Source: Bacillota bacterium (GTDB taxonomy: Bacteria; Bacillota; Limnochordia; DTU080; JAAYLA01). From it: 34,270 bases of DNA. The position numbers were made by a program, and so were the translations under genes. How positions within the stretch are numbered: the first letter of the stretch is position 1; every line of letters begins with the position of its first letter. The stretch is taken from NCBI GenBank assembly GCA_012522135.1, contig JAAYLA010000035.1, forward strand, positions 1 to 34,270. The letters run 5' to 3'. Below, one piece after another: positions 1-7,932 of the stretch. Under the pieces are notes generated by a model. The model searched no databases. It worked only from the letters and a program-made list of their open reading frames with translations, and was not told the DNA's origin.

Positions 1-43
1 AGCGCGCTGTTTCCTTCGGCAGCCAGTAGGAGGTAGATGAGCT

Positions 44-1069
44 ATCGCAACGATTCGCGATGTGGCCAAGAGAGCCGGGGTGTCGGTAGCGACGGTCTCG
101 GCTGTCATCAACGGGAGCAGACCGGTCAGCGACGAACTGCGCAAGCGTGTACAGCAGGCCATCGCCGAACTCGACTATCGTCCGAACCTCGTCGCGCGGG
201 CGCTGTATACGAGGAGGACACAGAGCCTCGGTCTTCTCGTTCCCTCAATCACAAATCCCTTTTTTGCCGCCGTTGTCAAGGCCGCTGAAGAGACCGCGCA
301 CGAAAAAGGGTATGCCGTCTTTGTTGGCAATACGGACGGCGATCCCGACAAGAGCCGGGCGTACGCCGACCGCATGCTGGCCATGGGCGTGGACGGACTC
401 TTGGTCGTGCTGTCATGGGACGTTGTCGCAAGCGGTTTGATCGAGACTTTTCGCAGCCGGGGTGTGCCGGTCGTCGGTGTCGCCGGTGGAAGGCTCGTGC
501 CCGACATCGACTGCTTCGTCAGTGACGACGTGGGAGCGGGAAAGCAAGCAGCTAACTATTTGATCAGCCTCGGCCATCGCAACATCGCCTTCATCGGTGC
601 CGAACAGAGCAAGACGACCGAGTTGCGCTATACCGGCGCTATGCAGGCATTCGCCGAGGCCGGGATCGAAGCTGACGAGAGATTGCTCATTCGGGTAACC
701 GGTTACACCAGCGCCGACGCTGCAGCAGCCGTGTCCCAGCTATTGGCCCGAGGCGTCGCATTCACCGGCCTTCTGGTTTTCAACGACGTCATGGCCGTTG
801 GCGCCCTTGATGCGCTCGAAAGCCAGGGCTTGTCGGTGCCGGAGCAAGTCTCCATTTGCGGCTTCGACGATACGGTCTCCGTCTATTCGCGTCCGAGGCT
901 CACAACGGTCGCTTGTCCCAGCGAGGCGTTGGGGCGCAGTGCCGTCGGTAGGCTCCTGCAGCGAATCGGGGGCGACAAGGCACCTCCTGAGGTGCATGCC
1001 TTGCCCACCAAGCTCATTGTGAGGGAGTCCACACGTGCCCGGCTGAGTACAGAAAGCGTTCAGACTTAG
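44..1069 (+). CDS. LacI-family transcriptional regulator (start codon abnormal)
   Basis: DNA-binding repressor of the LacI/GalR family, probably controlling sugar-use genes. The N-terminus carries the family's helix-turn-helix (TIRDVAKRAGVSVATVSAVI), followed by the hinge region (ELDYRPNLVARAL) and a periplasmic-binding-protein-like effector domain (SLGLLVPSITNPFF through SICGFDD). The length of about 340 residues is normal. The start is the problem. The first standard in-frame start is GTG at 62, which would cut off the beginning of the first helix. The expected residues before it are encoded, but only ATC (44) or ATT (53) is available behind the AGGAGG at 28-33, and an in-frame TGA lies at 38-40. 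An ATG at 37 reads into another frame; removing one base near 43 would give a normal MSIATIRDVAKR start. The start given here is therefore provisional. The target may be the operon beginning at 1218. Family call is very sure; effector sugar unknown. Confidence 0.9.
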   Translation: MATIRDVAKRAGVSVATVSAVINGSRPVSDELRKRVQQAIAELDYRPNLVARALYTRRTQSLGLLVPSITNPFFAAVVKAAEETAHEKGYAVFVGNTDGDPDKSRAYADRMLAMGVDGLLVVLSWDVVASGLIETFRSRGVPVVGVAGGRLVPDIDCFVSDDVGAGKQAANYLISLGHRNIAFIGAEQSKTTELRYTGAMQAFAEAGIEADERLLIRVTGYTSADAAAAVSQLLARGVAFTGLLVFNDVMAVGALDALESQGLSVPEQVSICGFDDTVSVYSRPRLTTVACPSEALGRSAVGRLLQRIGGDKAPPEVHALPTKLIVRESTRARLSTESVQT

Positions 1070-1115
1070 CGCGCCGCGTTTCCTCCCTCATGGCGCTCGA
1101 CGCACATATACACCC

Positions 1116-1129
1116 GTTACCGCGGTCAC
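1116..1129. promoter_or_regulatory. Near-palindrome, candidate LacI-type operator
   Basis: GTTACCGCGGTCAC is a 14-bp palindrome with one mismatched pair. The CC/GG just outside it extends the symmetry to about 20 bp. It sits directly upstream of the candidate promoter of the operon starting at 1218 and 46 bp downstream of the LacI-family gene. Assignment to that regulator is inference. Confidence 0.35.
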
Positions 1130-1132
1130 TGG

Positions 1133-1159
1133 TTGCACCTGCCCGTATGCTCCTATACT
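1133..1159 (+). promoter_or_regulatory. Candidate promoter of the exporter/two-component operon
   Basis: TTGCAC at 1133-1138 and TATACT at 1154-1159 resemble sigma-A -35 and -10 boxes. The 15-bp spacer is short, so the promoter may be weak or activator-dependent. It is the best match in the 148-bp gap before the ATPase gene. Confidence 0.35.
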
Positions 1160-1217
1160 GGGTCTTGCCGCAGCCGTGCGAAGTGAGTTGCGGAAGATGC
1201 AACGGGAGGTATGAAAA

Positions 1218-2219
1218 ATGGCGATGGCAAGAGGCGGCGGGAACTTGGAGCCCGCTGCGACCAAGCCCATCATTCGCGTCGAGGGCCTCCGCAAGCAGTA
1301 CGGCAAGACGTTAGCCTTAGCTGGTGTGTCCTTTTCCGTGCTGCCCGGCGAGACCTTCGGACTATTGGGACCCAACGGCGCCGGCAAGACAACCACCTTG
1401 AAAATCCTCTGTGGCCTTGTGCGACCCGACGGCGGCGATGTCACCGTCGACGGCCTGTCCGTCACCCGGAACACGCAAGCGGTGCAGCGGCTTTTGGGGG
1501 TTGTGCCTCAAGGACTTGCACTCTACGAAGACTTTACCGCCAGGCAAAATCTCGTCTTCTTTGCCAAGCTGCGTGGGATTCCCCGGTCCGAGCGGGCAAA
1601 GCAGGTGGACGACATTCTGCGCCTCATCGGACTGGAAGAAGATGCGAACCGCCGTGTCAAAGGGTTCTCGGGCGGCATGAAGCGAAGGCTCAACATCGGC
1701 ATCGGGCTGCTTGGAAATCCCAAGGTGCTGCTGCTGGATGAGCCGACGGTAGGCATCGATCCCCAGTCTCGACGGTATATCCTCGATTCAGTGCGCCGTC
1801 TGGCCGACCAAGGCGTGACGATCATCTACACGAGCCACTATATGGAAGAAGTCGAGTACCTGTGTGAGCGGGTGGCAATCATCGATCACGGCCGGGTTAT
1901 CGCCCAGGGGCCCATCGACGAGGTGCGGGCACTCGCCGGAGATAGTGTCGTACTCAGGGTGCCGGTGGCCAACGGTGACGTCGTCGATTTGGACAGCTTG
2001 CGCAGTTCGATCTCGGTTCCGATAGAAGCCCGCACGGGTGAGCTGCGCTTTGTGCTTCCCGAAGGTTCTGCGCAGGTACCGACAGTCTTGAACGCCCTCG
2101 TCGCTGTCGGGCTGCCCCTCGACGGCATGCGGGTCGAAAGTCCGAACCTGGAGACCGTATTCCTAGCACTTACGGGCAAGGCGCTGCGGGACCACGGAGC
2201 GAACGGGGGTGCGTCCTGA
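1218..2219 (+). CDS. ABC transporter ATP-binding protein (ABC-2 exporter type)
   Basis: ATPase subunit of an ABC-2 (DrrA-like) exporter; it would power the two permeases encoded directly downstream. Visible motifs are Walker [10 protein letters not shown] at about residues 51-59, signature FSGGMKRR, Walker B VLLLDEP with the D-loop GIDPQSR, and the switch histidine in [14 protein letters not shown]-terminal extension of about 100 residues is typical of drug/polymer exporter ATPases. At 333 residues the length is normal. The ATG at 1218 is 7 bp from GGGAGGT (1204-1210); the ATG at 1211 is out of frame. The stop overlaps the next start (TGATG), so translation is probably coupled. Family is certain; substrate is unknown. 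Confidence 0.95.
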   Translation: MAMARGGGNLEPAATKPIIRVEGLRKQYGKTLALAGVSFSVLPGETFGLLGPNGAGKTTTLKILCGLVRPDGGDVTVDGLSVTRNTQAVQRLLGVVPQGLALYEDFTARQNLVFFAKLRGIPRSERAKQVDDILRLIGLEEDANRRVKGFSGGMKRRLNIGIGLLGNPKVLLLDEPTVGIDPQSRRYILDSVRRLADQGVTIIYTSHYMEEVEYLCERVAIIDHGRVIAQGPIDEVRALAGDSVVLRVPVANGDVVDLDSLRSSISVPIEARTGELRFVLPEGSAQVPTVLNALVAVGLPLDGMRVESPNLETVFLALTGKALRDHGANGGAS

Positions 2220-3340
2220 TGCAGCGTTCCCTCCGGATAACCGGGATCATCTGCGTAAATCAAGTCCGGCGCGTGTTGACCGATCGGGGCACGCCGATTT
2301 GGCTGCTTGCACTGCCCCTCGCCTTAATCGGGGTATTGGGGATGAGCTTGCAACCGTTGATGTCATCGGACTTTGCTCCTTCCAAGCCTTTTCATGTGGT
2401 AGTGGCCGAGATCCCCGGCGGAAACCACGTAGCGGTGATCGAGGCTTTGCGCGGCATGGAACGATTTCTTGAAGTGGCTTCCGTCGCGGACCCCGAGTCA
2501 GCCCGGGAGCTTGTCCGCCACCGCGTCGCGGATGCGGCACTCATCTCATCCCCGGGCAAACCAGCCGCGGTGACCATTGTCGCGGCTCCTGGCTCGGTCG
2601 TTGCGGAGGTGCTGGAGTCGGCCATCGAGCGCATCTTGTTGGAGATCACCGTCCAGCGCACGGAAGGGGTCGAGATAGCCCATACACAGGTCGACGTAAC
2701 GGACGGTGCCGGCGAGACACCGCCTTGGCTGCGGACCGACGCGTTTACCTACTACGCGGCTGGCATCACGGCGATGTTCGTCATGTTTGCGGCCCACGCC
2801 GTAACCGTGACGGTGGCGACCGATCGGGCTACCGACGCCTACGCCCGACTGCGCAGCCTCGGGGTGAAGCCGGCCGTTTACATGCTAGGGGGCAGCTTGG
2901 CCGCCGTTGCCGTGGCCATCCTGTTTGTGTGCACCGTGGCGTTGATCTCGGCGCTGCTTTTCGGTGTGAACTGGGGAGCCCTTGGGCCCTGGACGGTGTT
3001 GACGGTTCTGGGCGCCACGGCGGCAGCGGGGCTGTCGCTGGTCGTAATGGCCCTCGTCCCGAATCCGGAGCATGTCGACAGCGCGGGCAGTGCTATTTAT
3101 AACGTCCTCGCTTTCTTGGGCGGTTCGATGAGCCCCCTTCTCGTGCTGCCCGAGTGGTTCCGCCGCTCCTTTGCCTGGCTCCCGAACCGGGCGCTGCTCG
3201 ACGGATACCTGAAGACATCCCTGGGCGCCGCAGCTTCGGAAGTTTCGGCCGAGGCGACGACTTTGCTTGTGGCTTCCGTAGCACTATTTGCCTTGGGCTG
3301 GACCGTTTGGAGTGTCCGGGGAAGGGGAGAAGAGGCATGA
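2219..3340 (+). CDS. ABC-2 type permease (first subunit)
   Basis: Membrane subunit of the exporter, 373 residues. It has the ABC-2 layout: one N-terminal membrane helix (IWLLALPLALIGVLGM), a hydrophilic extracytoplasmic region of about 150 residues, then a block of about five helices starting near residue 178 (FTYYAAGITAMFVMFAAHAV). The segment SIAYN-like region SAGSAIYNVLAFLGGSMSPLLVLPEWF matches the conserved GG-x-x-x-P-x-x-x-LP pattern of these permeases. It starts by a one-base overlap with the ATPase and overlaps the next permease by four bases (ATGA). Probably pairs with that permease as a heterodimer. Substrate unknown. Confidence 0.9.
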   Translation: MQRSLRITGIICVNQVRRVLTDRGTPIWLLALPLALIGVLGMSLQPLMSSDFAPSKPFHVVVAEIPGGNHVAVIEALRGMERFLEVASVADPESARELVRHRVADAALISSPGKPAAVTIVAAPGSVVAEVLESAIERILLEITVQRTEGVEIAHTQVDVTDGAGETPPWLRTDAFTYYAAGITAMFVMFAAHAVTVTVATDRATDAYARLRSLGVKPAVYMLGGSLAAVAVAILFVCTVALISALLFGVNWGALGPWTVLTVLGATAAAGLSLVVMALVPNPEHVDSAGSAIYNVLAFLGGSMSPLLVLPEWFRRSFAWLPNRALLDGYLKTSLGAAASEVSAEATTLLVASVALFALGWTVWSVRGRGEEA

Positions 3341-4425
3341 TGGAGCGACTGTACCGCATTGCCGTGATGACCGCGGCCAACACCCACAGGGCCTTTCGCA
3401 CGCCCGCCAACATCATCTGGACCTTGGTGGTGCCGATCGTCTTCAGTCTAGTAATCGCTGCCTTGTTCAGCGGCCCGGGCGGCGGACCGCAGACGGTATA
3501 TATCGTGGACGAAGACCGAACCGAGACGTCCCGTCGTTTTGTCGACGGTCTGGCTTCACGCTCCTACCAACCGCGGGCAGTTCCACGGGAAGAGGCGGAA
3601 GGCCAGCTCGCGGCGGGCAGCTCCGGGTTCGTGCTGATCATTCCGTCCGGATTCGAGGCGGCAGCAACTCAAGGCCAGCCGCGCGTTGAGATCCTGCACG
3701 GTGCGGACTACACCGGCGGAGACTTCGAGACGTGGGCGACGGCCGTGGCGCAGGCGCTCGTTCGTGGCGAAGCCGTGCCGTCCGTTGAGGTTACCCAAGA
3801 ATCTCCGAACGGGAATCGGGCCGGCGACGCGCTGGCCCAGATGCGCACTGCCTTCGGGGTGTACATCGTCTTTGCCTTTGCCGCTCTGTTTGCGCGGGGC
3901 GGCGCGCTGCACCAGGAGAGGGAGGACGGCACCTTGCACCGCCTCGTCGCGGCCGGCGTGCCGTACGGCGAGGTCGTTGCGGCTCACGTGGCGAGCCTGT
4001 TCGGGATTGGTCTGTTGCAGGCGGCGGTTGTATTGACGGTCACGGGCGCCTTCGGCACGCTGTGGCTGGCGGCGGGCTGGGGAGTGCTTGCCCTGGCCCT
4101 TCTCGGCAGCCTGTACGTCGCGGCGGGGTTGGCCTTAGGGCTCGCCGGTATCACGCGCAGCGCGACGCTTCTGCAAGGCCTCGCAGGAGGACTGCCGCCG
4201 CTGCTCGCCATGATGGGCGGGGCCTTCTTTCCCCTGGAAGTGGCGCCGCTCGCTCTGCAGCGGGCTGCCCGCATCAATCCGATTTTCTGGGCCATGGAAC
4301 TGGTCACGGAGGGCTACATGTACCGAGGTGTCTCGTCACAGCTCATTCCGTTGTTCGTTCTCATCTTGCTCGGTACTTTGGGCAGCGTAGTAGGCATTCA
4401 GCGCTTGCGGCGAATGGAGCTGTAA
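3337..4425 (+). CDS. ABC-2 type permease (second subunit)
   Basis: Second membrane subunit, 362 residues from the ATG at 3337, which overlaps the previous stop as ATGA. A longer open frame extends upstream inside the preceding gene but is not needed. The layout repeats that of the partner: N-terminal helix (IIWTLVVPIVFSLVIAALF), an extracytoplasmic region (VYIVDEDRTETSRRFVDGL onwards), then about five helices from FGVYIVFAFAALFARGG. The motif PPLLAMMGGAFFPLEVAPLAL is the typical ABC-2 late loop. Two unlike permeases with one ATPase fit a heterodimeric exporter. Substrate cannot be read from sequence. Confidence 0.9.
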   Translation: MMERLYRIAVMTAANTHRAFRTPANIIWTLVVPIVFSLVIAALFSGPGGGPQTVYIVDEDRTETSRRFVDGLASRSYQPRAVPREEAEGQLAAGSSGFVLIIPSGFEAAATQGQPRVEILHGADYTGGDFETWATAVAQALVRGEAVPSVEVTQESPNGNRAGDALAQMRTAFGVYIVFAFAALFARGGALHQEREDGTLHRLVAAGVPYGEVVAAHVASLFGIGLLQAAVVLTVTGAFGTLWLAAGWGVLALALLGSLYVAAGLALGLAGITRSATLLQGLAGGLPPLLAMMGGAFFPLEVAPLALQRAARINPIFWAMELVTEGYMYRGVSSQLIPLFVLILLGTLGSVVGIQRLRRMEL

Positions 4426-4474
4426 TGTTTTGGATGCCATGGGGACGCCCGAACCCGGCGACGGAGGGAATGAG

Positions 4475-5632
4475 GTGAGGGTACACGGAACCGGGACCCG
4501 GTCTGTGGGAGATTTGTGGCCGCTGCTGGCACTGCGTTACCTCACCATCGCGTGCGGCGTTTCGGTCTGGTTATGGGAAGCAGAGCGGACCGTCGCCTTC
4601 GCCGTGTCCGCCCTCTTGTTCTCGCTCGTCCTGCTCCTGGATCTGTCCGTCTACGGAGGGGTTGTGACGCGGAGGCGCAGCGTCTGGGCCTTCGTTCAGA
4701 CCGGCTGTGCTCTGGTCGCTCTGATCGCCCGTCCCGGCGTCCCCGCGGCGTTGATTCTGGCTGCAGTCCTCGCAGGAGGCGCTGCCACCGTGAGTTGGCC
4801 CGGTGCGGCGGCTTCGCTCCTTATTTCAGGTGCCGTTACCGCCGTGCACATCGCGGCGCCGATCGGAATGCTGGCCGCGCTCCTCATTCTGTACGTAATG
4901 GCGGTCGCTGCCGGACGCTTCTTCGCGCTCCGCGCGGAGGAGTCCCGGCGGCACAAGGTCACGGTGGAAGAGCTGGAAAAGGCCCAGGCGCGCGTGGCCG
5001 AGTACGCAGAAGCGACCCGCGAGCTGTCCGCGGCACGGGAACGGCAGCGTCTAGCCGAAGAGCTGCATGACACGTTGGGACACGCCTTGGTCGGTGCGCT
5101 GCTCCAAGTGCAGGTCGCCCAGCGTTTGCTCAGGGCCGACGCAGGCGAAGCCGAAGCCCGGCTGGCCCGCGTGGAGAGGGACCTGCGCGGTACGTTGGAA
5201 AAAGTGCGCCACGCGCTGCGCCGCGGAGCGGAAAAGCGGGACAGCCTGCCGCTTCACCTGGCCATCGAAAGTTTGGCGGCCGACTTCGCGGCTGCCGGGG
5301 GCCCCGACGTGCAGCTGGTGTTTCGTCCCGATGCCGAAAGCGTGTCGGACGTGGGGCCGGAGGTGACCGACGCCTTGTATCGTGTGGTGCAAGAAGCCCT
5401 GACCAACGCGGTGCGCCACGGAAAGGCCACACACATTGTCGTTGCGGTGGAAGCCGTTGGGCCCCGGCTTTTCGTGCGGGTGAGCGACAACGGCGCCGGG
5501 GCGGACCAGTACACGCTGGGTATGGGGCTTTCGGGCATGATCGGACGGGTGCAGGCGGTCGGCGGCACCGTAAGGTTCGAGACGGCGCCGCGGCAAGGGT
5601 TTACGGTTGAGGTAGGGGTGAGGCGCCGGTGA
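4475..5632 (+). CDS. Membrane histidine kinase, NarL/DesK type
   Basis: Sensor kinase of 385 residues. The first half holds about six closely spaced membrane helices with no sizeable outside domain, so it probably senses membrane state or receives a signal from the adjacent exporter. A short coiled coil (VEELEKAQARVAEYAEATRELSA) leads to the HisKA_3 box RLAEELHDTLGHAL, with the phospho-accepting His near residue 198. The HATPase domain follows, with EALTNAVRHG (N box), DNGAG (G1) and GMGLSGM (G2). I chose GTG at 4475, 6 bp from GGAGGG (4463-4468); TTG 4430 and ATG 4439 are weaker alternatives. The stop overlaps the response regulator start (GTGA), so the two are a pair. The arrangement resembles Bacillus subtilis yvfRSTU. 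Confidence 0.92.
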   Translation: MRVHGTGTRSVGDLWPLLALRYLTIACGVSVWLWEAERTVAFAVSALLFSLVLLLDLSVYGGVVTRRRSVWAFVQTGCALVALIARPGVPAALILAAVLAGGAATVSWPGAAASLLISGAVTAVHIAAPIGMLAALLILYVMAVAAGRFFALRAEESRRHKVTVEELEKAQARVAEYAEATRELSAARERQRLAEELHDTLGHALVGALLQVQVAQRLLRADAGEAEARLARVERDLRGTLEKVRHALRRGAEKRDSLPLHLAIESLAADFAAAGGPDVQLVFRPDAESVSDVGPEVTDALYRVVQEALTNAVRHGKATHIVVAVEAVGPRLFVRVSDNGAGADQYTLGMGLSGMIGRVQAVGGTVRFETAPRQGFTVEVGVRRR

Positions 5633-6291
5633 TTCGCGTTTTGCTTGCAGAAGACCAGGCCCTCGTGCGCGACGGTCTGTGCGCTTTGCTCGAGCTTGAG
5701 GGCGGTTTTGCCGTGCGTGCGGTAAATAACGGGAAACAAGCTCTCGCCGCTGCGGCCGAAGAGGCTCCGGATATCGCCGTGCTCGACGTGCGTATGCCCG
5801 AAATGGACGGCGTCGTCTGCACGCGAGAGCTTCGCAAACGGTATCCCAGGCTACCGATTCTCATCTTGACGACCTTCGACGAGCGGGCCTTGGTGCAAAG
5901 CTGTCTCGAGGCGGGCGCTAGCGCGTACTTGCTCAAGGACATCGAACCCGGGCAGCTGGCCACCGCCATCCGGCTTCTTGTTGCAGGCGAGCGGCTCATT
6001 CCGGGCGATTTGGCCAGGGCGATCTTGAAGGAGCAGGGAGAAAGGCGCGAGCAGGAGGCGGAAACCACCGTGTCCGAGGCCCTGACGCCGCGACAGGAAG
6101 AGGTGCTCCAGCTCATCGCAGCTGGCCTGTCCAATGGCGAGATTGCCGAAAAGCTTTATCTTTCCGAGGGGACCGTGAAGAACACCGTGAGCGAGATCTA
6201 CGCCCGGCTCGGCGTGCGCGACCGGGTGCAGGCCGTGCTCAAGATGTTGGGCAAGGCAGGAGACGGCGGCGAGCGGGCCAAAGACCTGTGA
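5629..6291 (+). CDS. NarL/LuxR-family response regulator
   Basis: DNA-binding response regulator of 220 residues, partner of the kinase it overlaps. The receiver domain shows the acidic patch AED at residues 7-9, the phospho-acceptor Asp53 in VLDVRMPEMDG, the Thr in LTT and the Lys in LLKDIEPG. The C-terminal LuxR-type helix-turn-helix is LTPRQEEVLQLIAAGLSNGEIA followed by LSEGTVKNTVSEIYARLGVRDR. Start is the overlapping GTG at 5629. It most likely regulates its own operon, and so the exporter, esterase and TauE-like transporter; this target is inferred from position. Confidence 0.95.
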   Translation: MIRVLLAEDQALVRDGLCALLELEGGFAVRAVNNGKQALAAAAEEAPDIAVLDVRMPEMDGVVCTRELRKRYPRLPILILTTFDERALVQSCLEAGASAYLLKDIEPGQLATAIRLLVAGERLIPGDLARAILKEQGERREQEAETTVSEALTPRQEEVLQLIAAGLSNGEIAEKLYLSEGTVKNTVSEIYARLGVRDRVQAVLKMLGKAGDGGERAKDL

Positions 6292-6319
6292 TATGGACTC
6301 CGAAAGAGGAGGCAGGACC

Positions 6320-7387
6320 GTGAATTCGAATACGTATATGGATGTGCTGAGCAAAGCCACGTACAGGGAGTTCGCGTTCCGCGCCGCGTCGGTTGCCGAG
6401 GCCGTAGCGTGGCAGCAGCGCTTTCGGCCCCGCCTCAGACAGCTCCTGGGCCTGGACGCCATCGCCGAGCACGCTGCGCAGCAGCCGGGTGCGAGGCGCT
6501 TGGCATCCGAGCAACTGAGCGACCACGTTCGCGAAGAATGGGTGCTCGAGACCGAGGCCGGCTACTGGGTGCCCTTCTTCTACCTGCGTCCTTTGCGGGT
6601 GCGCGGCAAGATTCCCTTGGTCGTTACGCCCCACGGCCACAACAAGCGGGGCAAGGCAGACTACGCCGGCGTCTACGACTCTCCGGAGCAGCAGCGCGAG
6701 GCCGAGGCGAACGACCGTGACATCGCATTGCAGGCCGTCCGGCAAGGTTATGCCGTCGTCGCACCCGACATGCGCGGCTTTTCCGGCCTCAGGCGACGGG
6801 AGGACATCGAGAAGGACGCCAACAACTCTTGCCGCACTTTGCAAATGCATGCTTTGCTCTTCGGCCGCACTTTGATCGGCGAGCGGGTTTGGGATGTCAT
6901 GCGCCTTATCGACTGGGCCTTGGGCCAGCCCGAAGTAGACGGGGACAAGATCGCCGTCACCGGAAACTCGGGCGGTGGAACCGTCACGCTGTTTGCGGCC
7001 GCGGTCGACACGCGCATCCGTGTCGCAGCAGTGGGCAGCTATTTCTGCACGTTCACGGACTCGATCGGGTCCGTGTACCACTGCGAGTGTAACTACATTC
7101 CGGGTCTTTTGCGGCACGCGGAAATGTACGACGTCGCAGCCCTCATCGCACCTCGGCCCTTCATGGCGGTGCACGGGGTCGAGGATCGCATCTATCCTAT
7201 ATCAGGGACGCGCTTCGCGTTCGAACGGCTGCGCGAGGCGTACGACGTATTCGGAGCGGCGCACCGGTGCCGCTTGAGCGAAGGACAGGGCGGGCACCGC
7301 TACTACAGCCGCGACGTGTGGCCCTTCATCGCCGAACAGTTTGGGGAGGCTGTGGGGCGGAAGCCGGCAGGGGACAAGTCACGATAA
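6320..7387 (+). CDS. Alpha/beta hydrolase, acetyl-xylan-esterase-like
   Basis: Predicted carbohydrate esterase or related hydrolase of 355 residues, no signal peptide. The serine nucleophile is in VTGNSGGG (about Ser217). The acid is probably Asp289 in VHGVEDRIYPI and the base His326 in GQGGHRYY. A strand with PLVVTPHGHN comes before them. This order and spacing fit the Abhydrolase_7/AXE1-like group. GTG at 6320 is chosen because AGAGGAGG lies 7 bp upstream; ATG 6293 is in frame but has no ribosome binding site. It is the sixth gene of the exporter/two-component operon, which links an esterase to a sensed export process. A paralogous N-terminal domain occurs in the 23.8-kb gene. Exact substrate unknown. 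Confidence 0.8.
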   Translation: MNSNTYMDVLSKATYREFAFRAASVAEAVAWQQRFRPRLRQLLGLDAIAEHAAQQPGARRLASEQLSDHVREEWVLETEAGYWVPFFYLRPLRVRGKIPLVVTPHGHNKRGKADYAGVYDSPEQQREAEANDRDIALQAVRQGYAVVAPDMRGFSGLRRREDIEKDANNSCRTLQMHALLFGRTLIGERVWDVMRLIDWALGQPEVDGDKIAVTGNSGGGTVTLFAAAVDTRIRVAAVGSYFCTFTDSIGSVYHCECNYIPGLLRHAEMYDVAALIAPRPFMAVHGVEDRIYPISGTRFAFERLREAYDVFGAAHRCRLSEGQGGHRYYSRDVWPFIAEQFGEAVGRKPAGDKSR

Positions 7388-7399
7388 GAGGGGATCGAC

Positions 7400-7849
7400 G
7401 TGCAACAGATCATCATCGGCATCGCAGCAGGACTCGCCACGGGCATCATTAGCGGACTTGTCGGCATTGGAGGCGGCGTGCTGCTCGTACCCATCCTCCT
7501 GTACGTCTTTCGCGCGGACATGCACACGGCCGCGGGAACTTCGCTGGCGATCATCATACCAACGGCCCTGTCGGGAGCGATATCGCACTTCAGCCGCGGC
7601 TCCGTCGATTTGCGCCTCGCCCTCTTGCTCACGGTGGGCGCGATCGCAGGGGCGCTTGTCGGCACATGGCTCGGCCATGCCCTGCCGGCGGTCACGTTGA
7701 AACGCATTTTCTCGGTCATCTTGTTGATCGTCTCGTTTACTATCTTGCTCGACTCGTACGGCATCGGAGTAGGCAAGTTCCTCGGACGAGGAGATTCCCC
7801 GGCGCAGCAAGTATCGGTGGCGCACGATGGCCCGGGGGAGGAAAGGTAA
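7400..7849 (+). CDS. Half-size TauE/SafE-family membrane transporter
   Basis: Small membrane protein of 149 residues with four hydrophobic helices. The TauE/SafE signature GLVGIGGGVLLVPIL is near residues 19-33, with AAGTSLAIIIPTALSGA after it. Full-length members have two such halves (about 250 residues); this one has a single half and would need to dimerise, as other half-size members are thought to. The family moves small organic or sulfur-containing anions across the membrane. GTG at 7400 lies behind AGAGGGG, 12 bp after the esterase gene, so it closes the same operon. The last 25 residues are hydrophilic. Substrate unknown. Confidence 0.85.
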   Translation: MQQIIIGIAAGLATGIISGLVGIGGGVLLVPILLYVFRADMHTAAGTSLAIIIPTALSGAISHFSRGSVDLRLALLLTVGAIAGALVGTWLGHALPAVTLKRIFSVILLIVSFTILLDSYGIGVGKFLGRGDSPAQQVSVAHDGPGEER

Positions 7850-7932
7850 GGGCGGGCCCGTTCCCGCGCGTCCGGGCACGACCCGACCGGAGTAACGGAC
7901 CCGGCCGGCCGTAGCCCGTGGCACGGCGCTGC

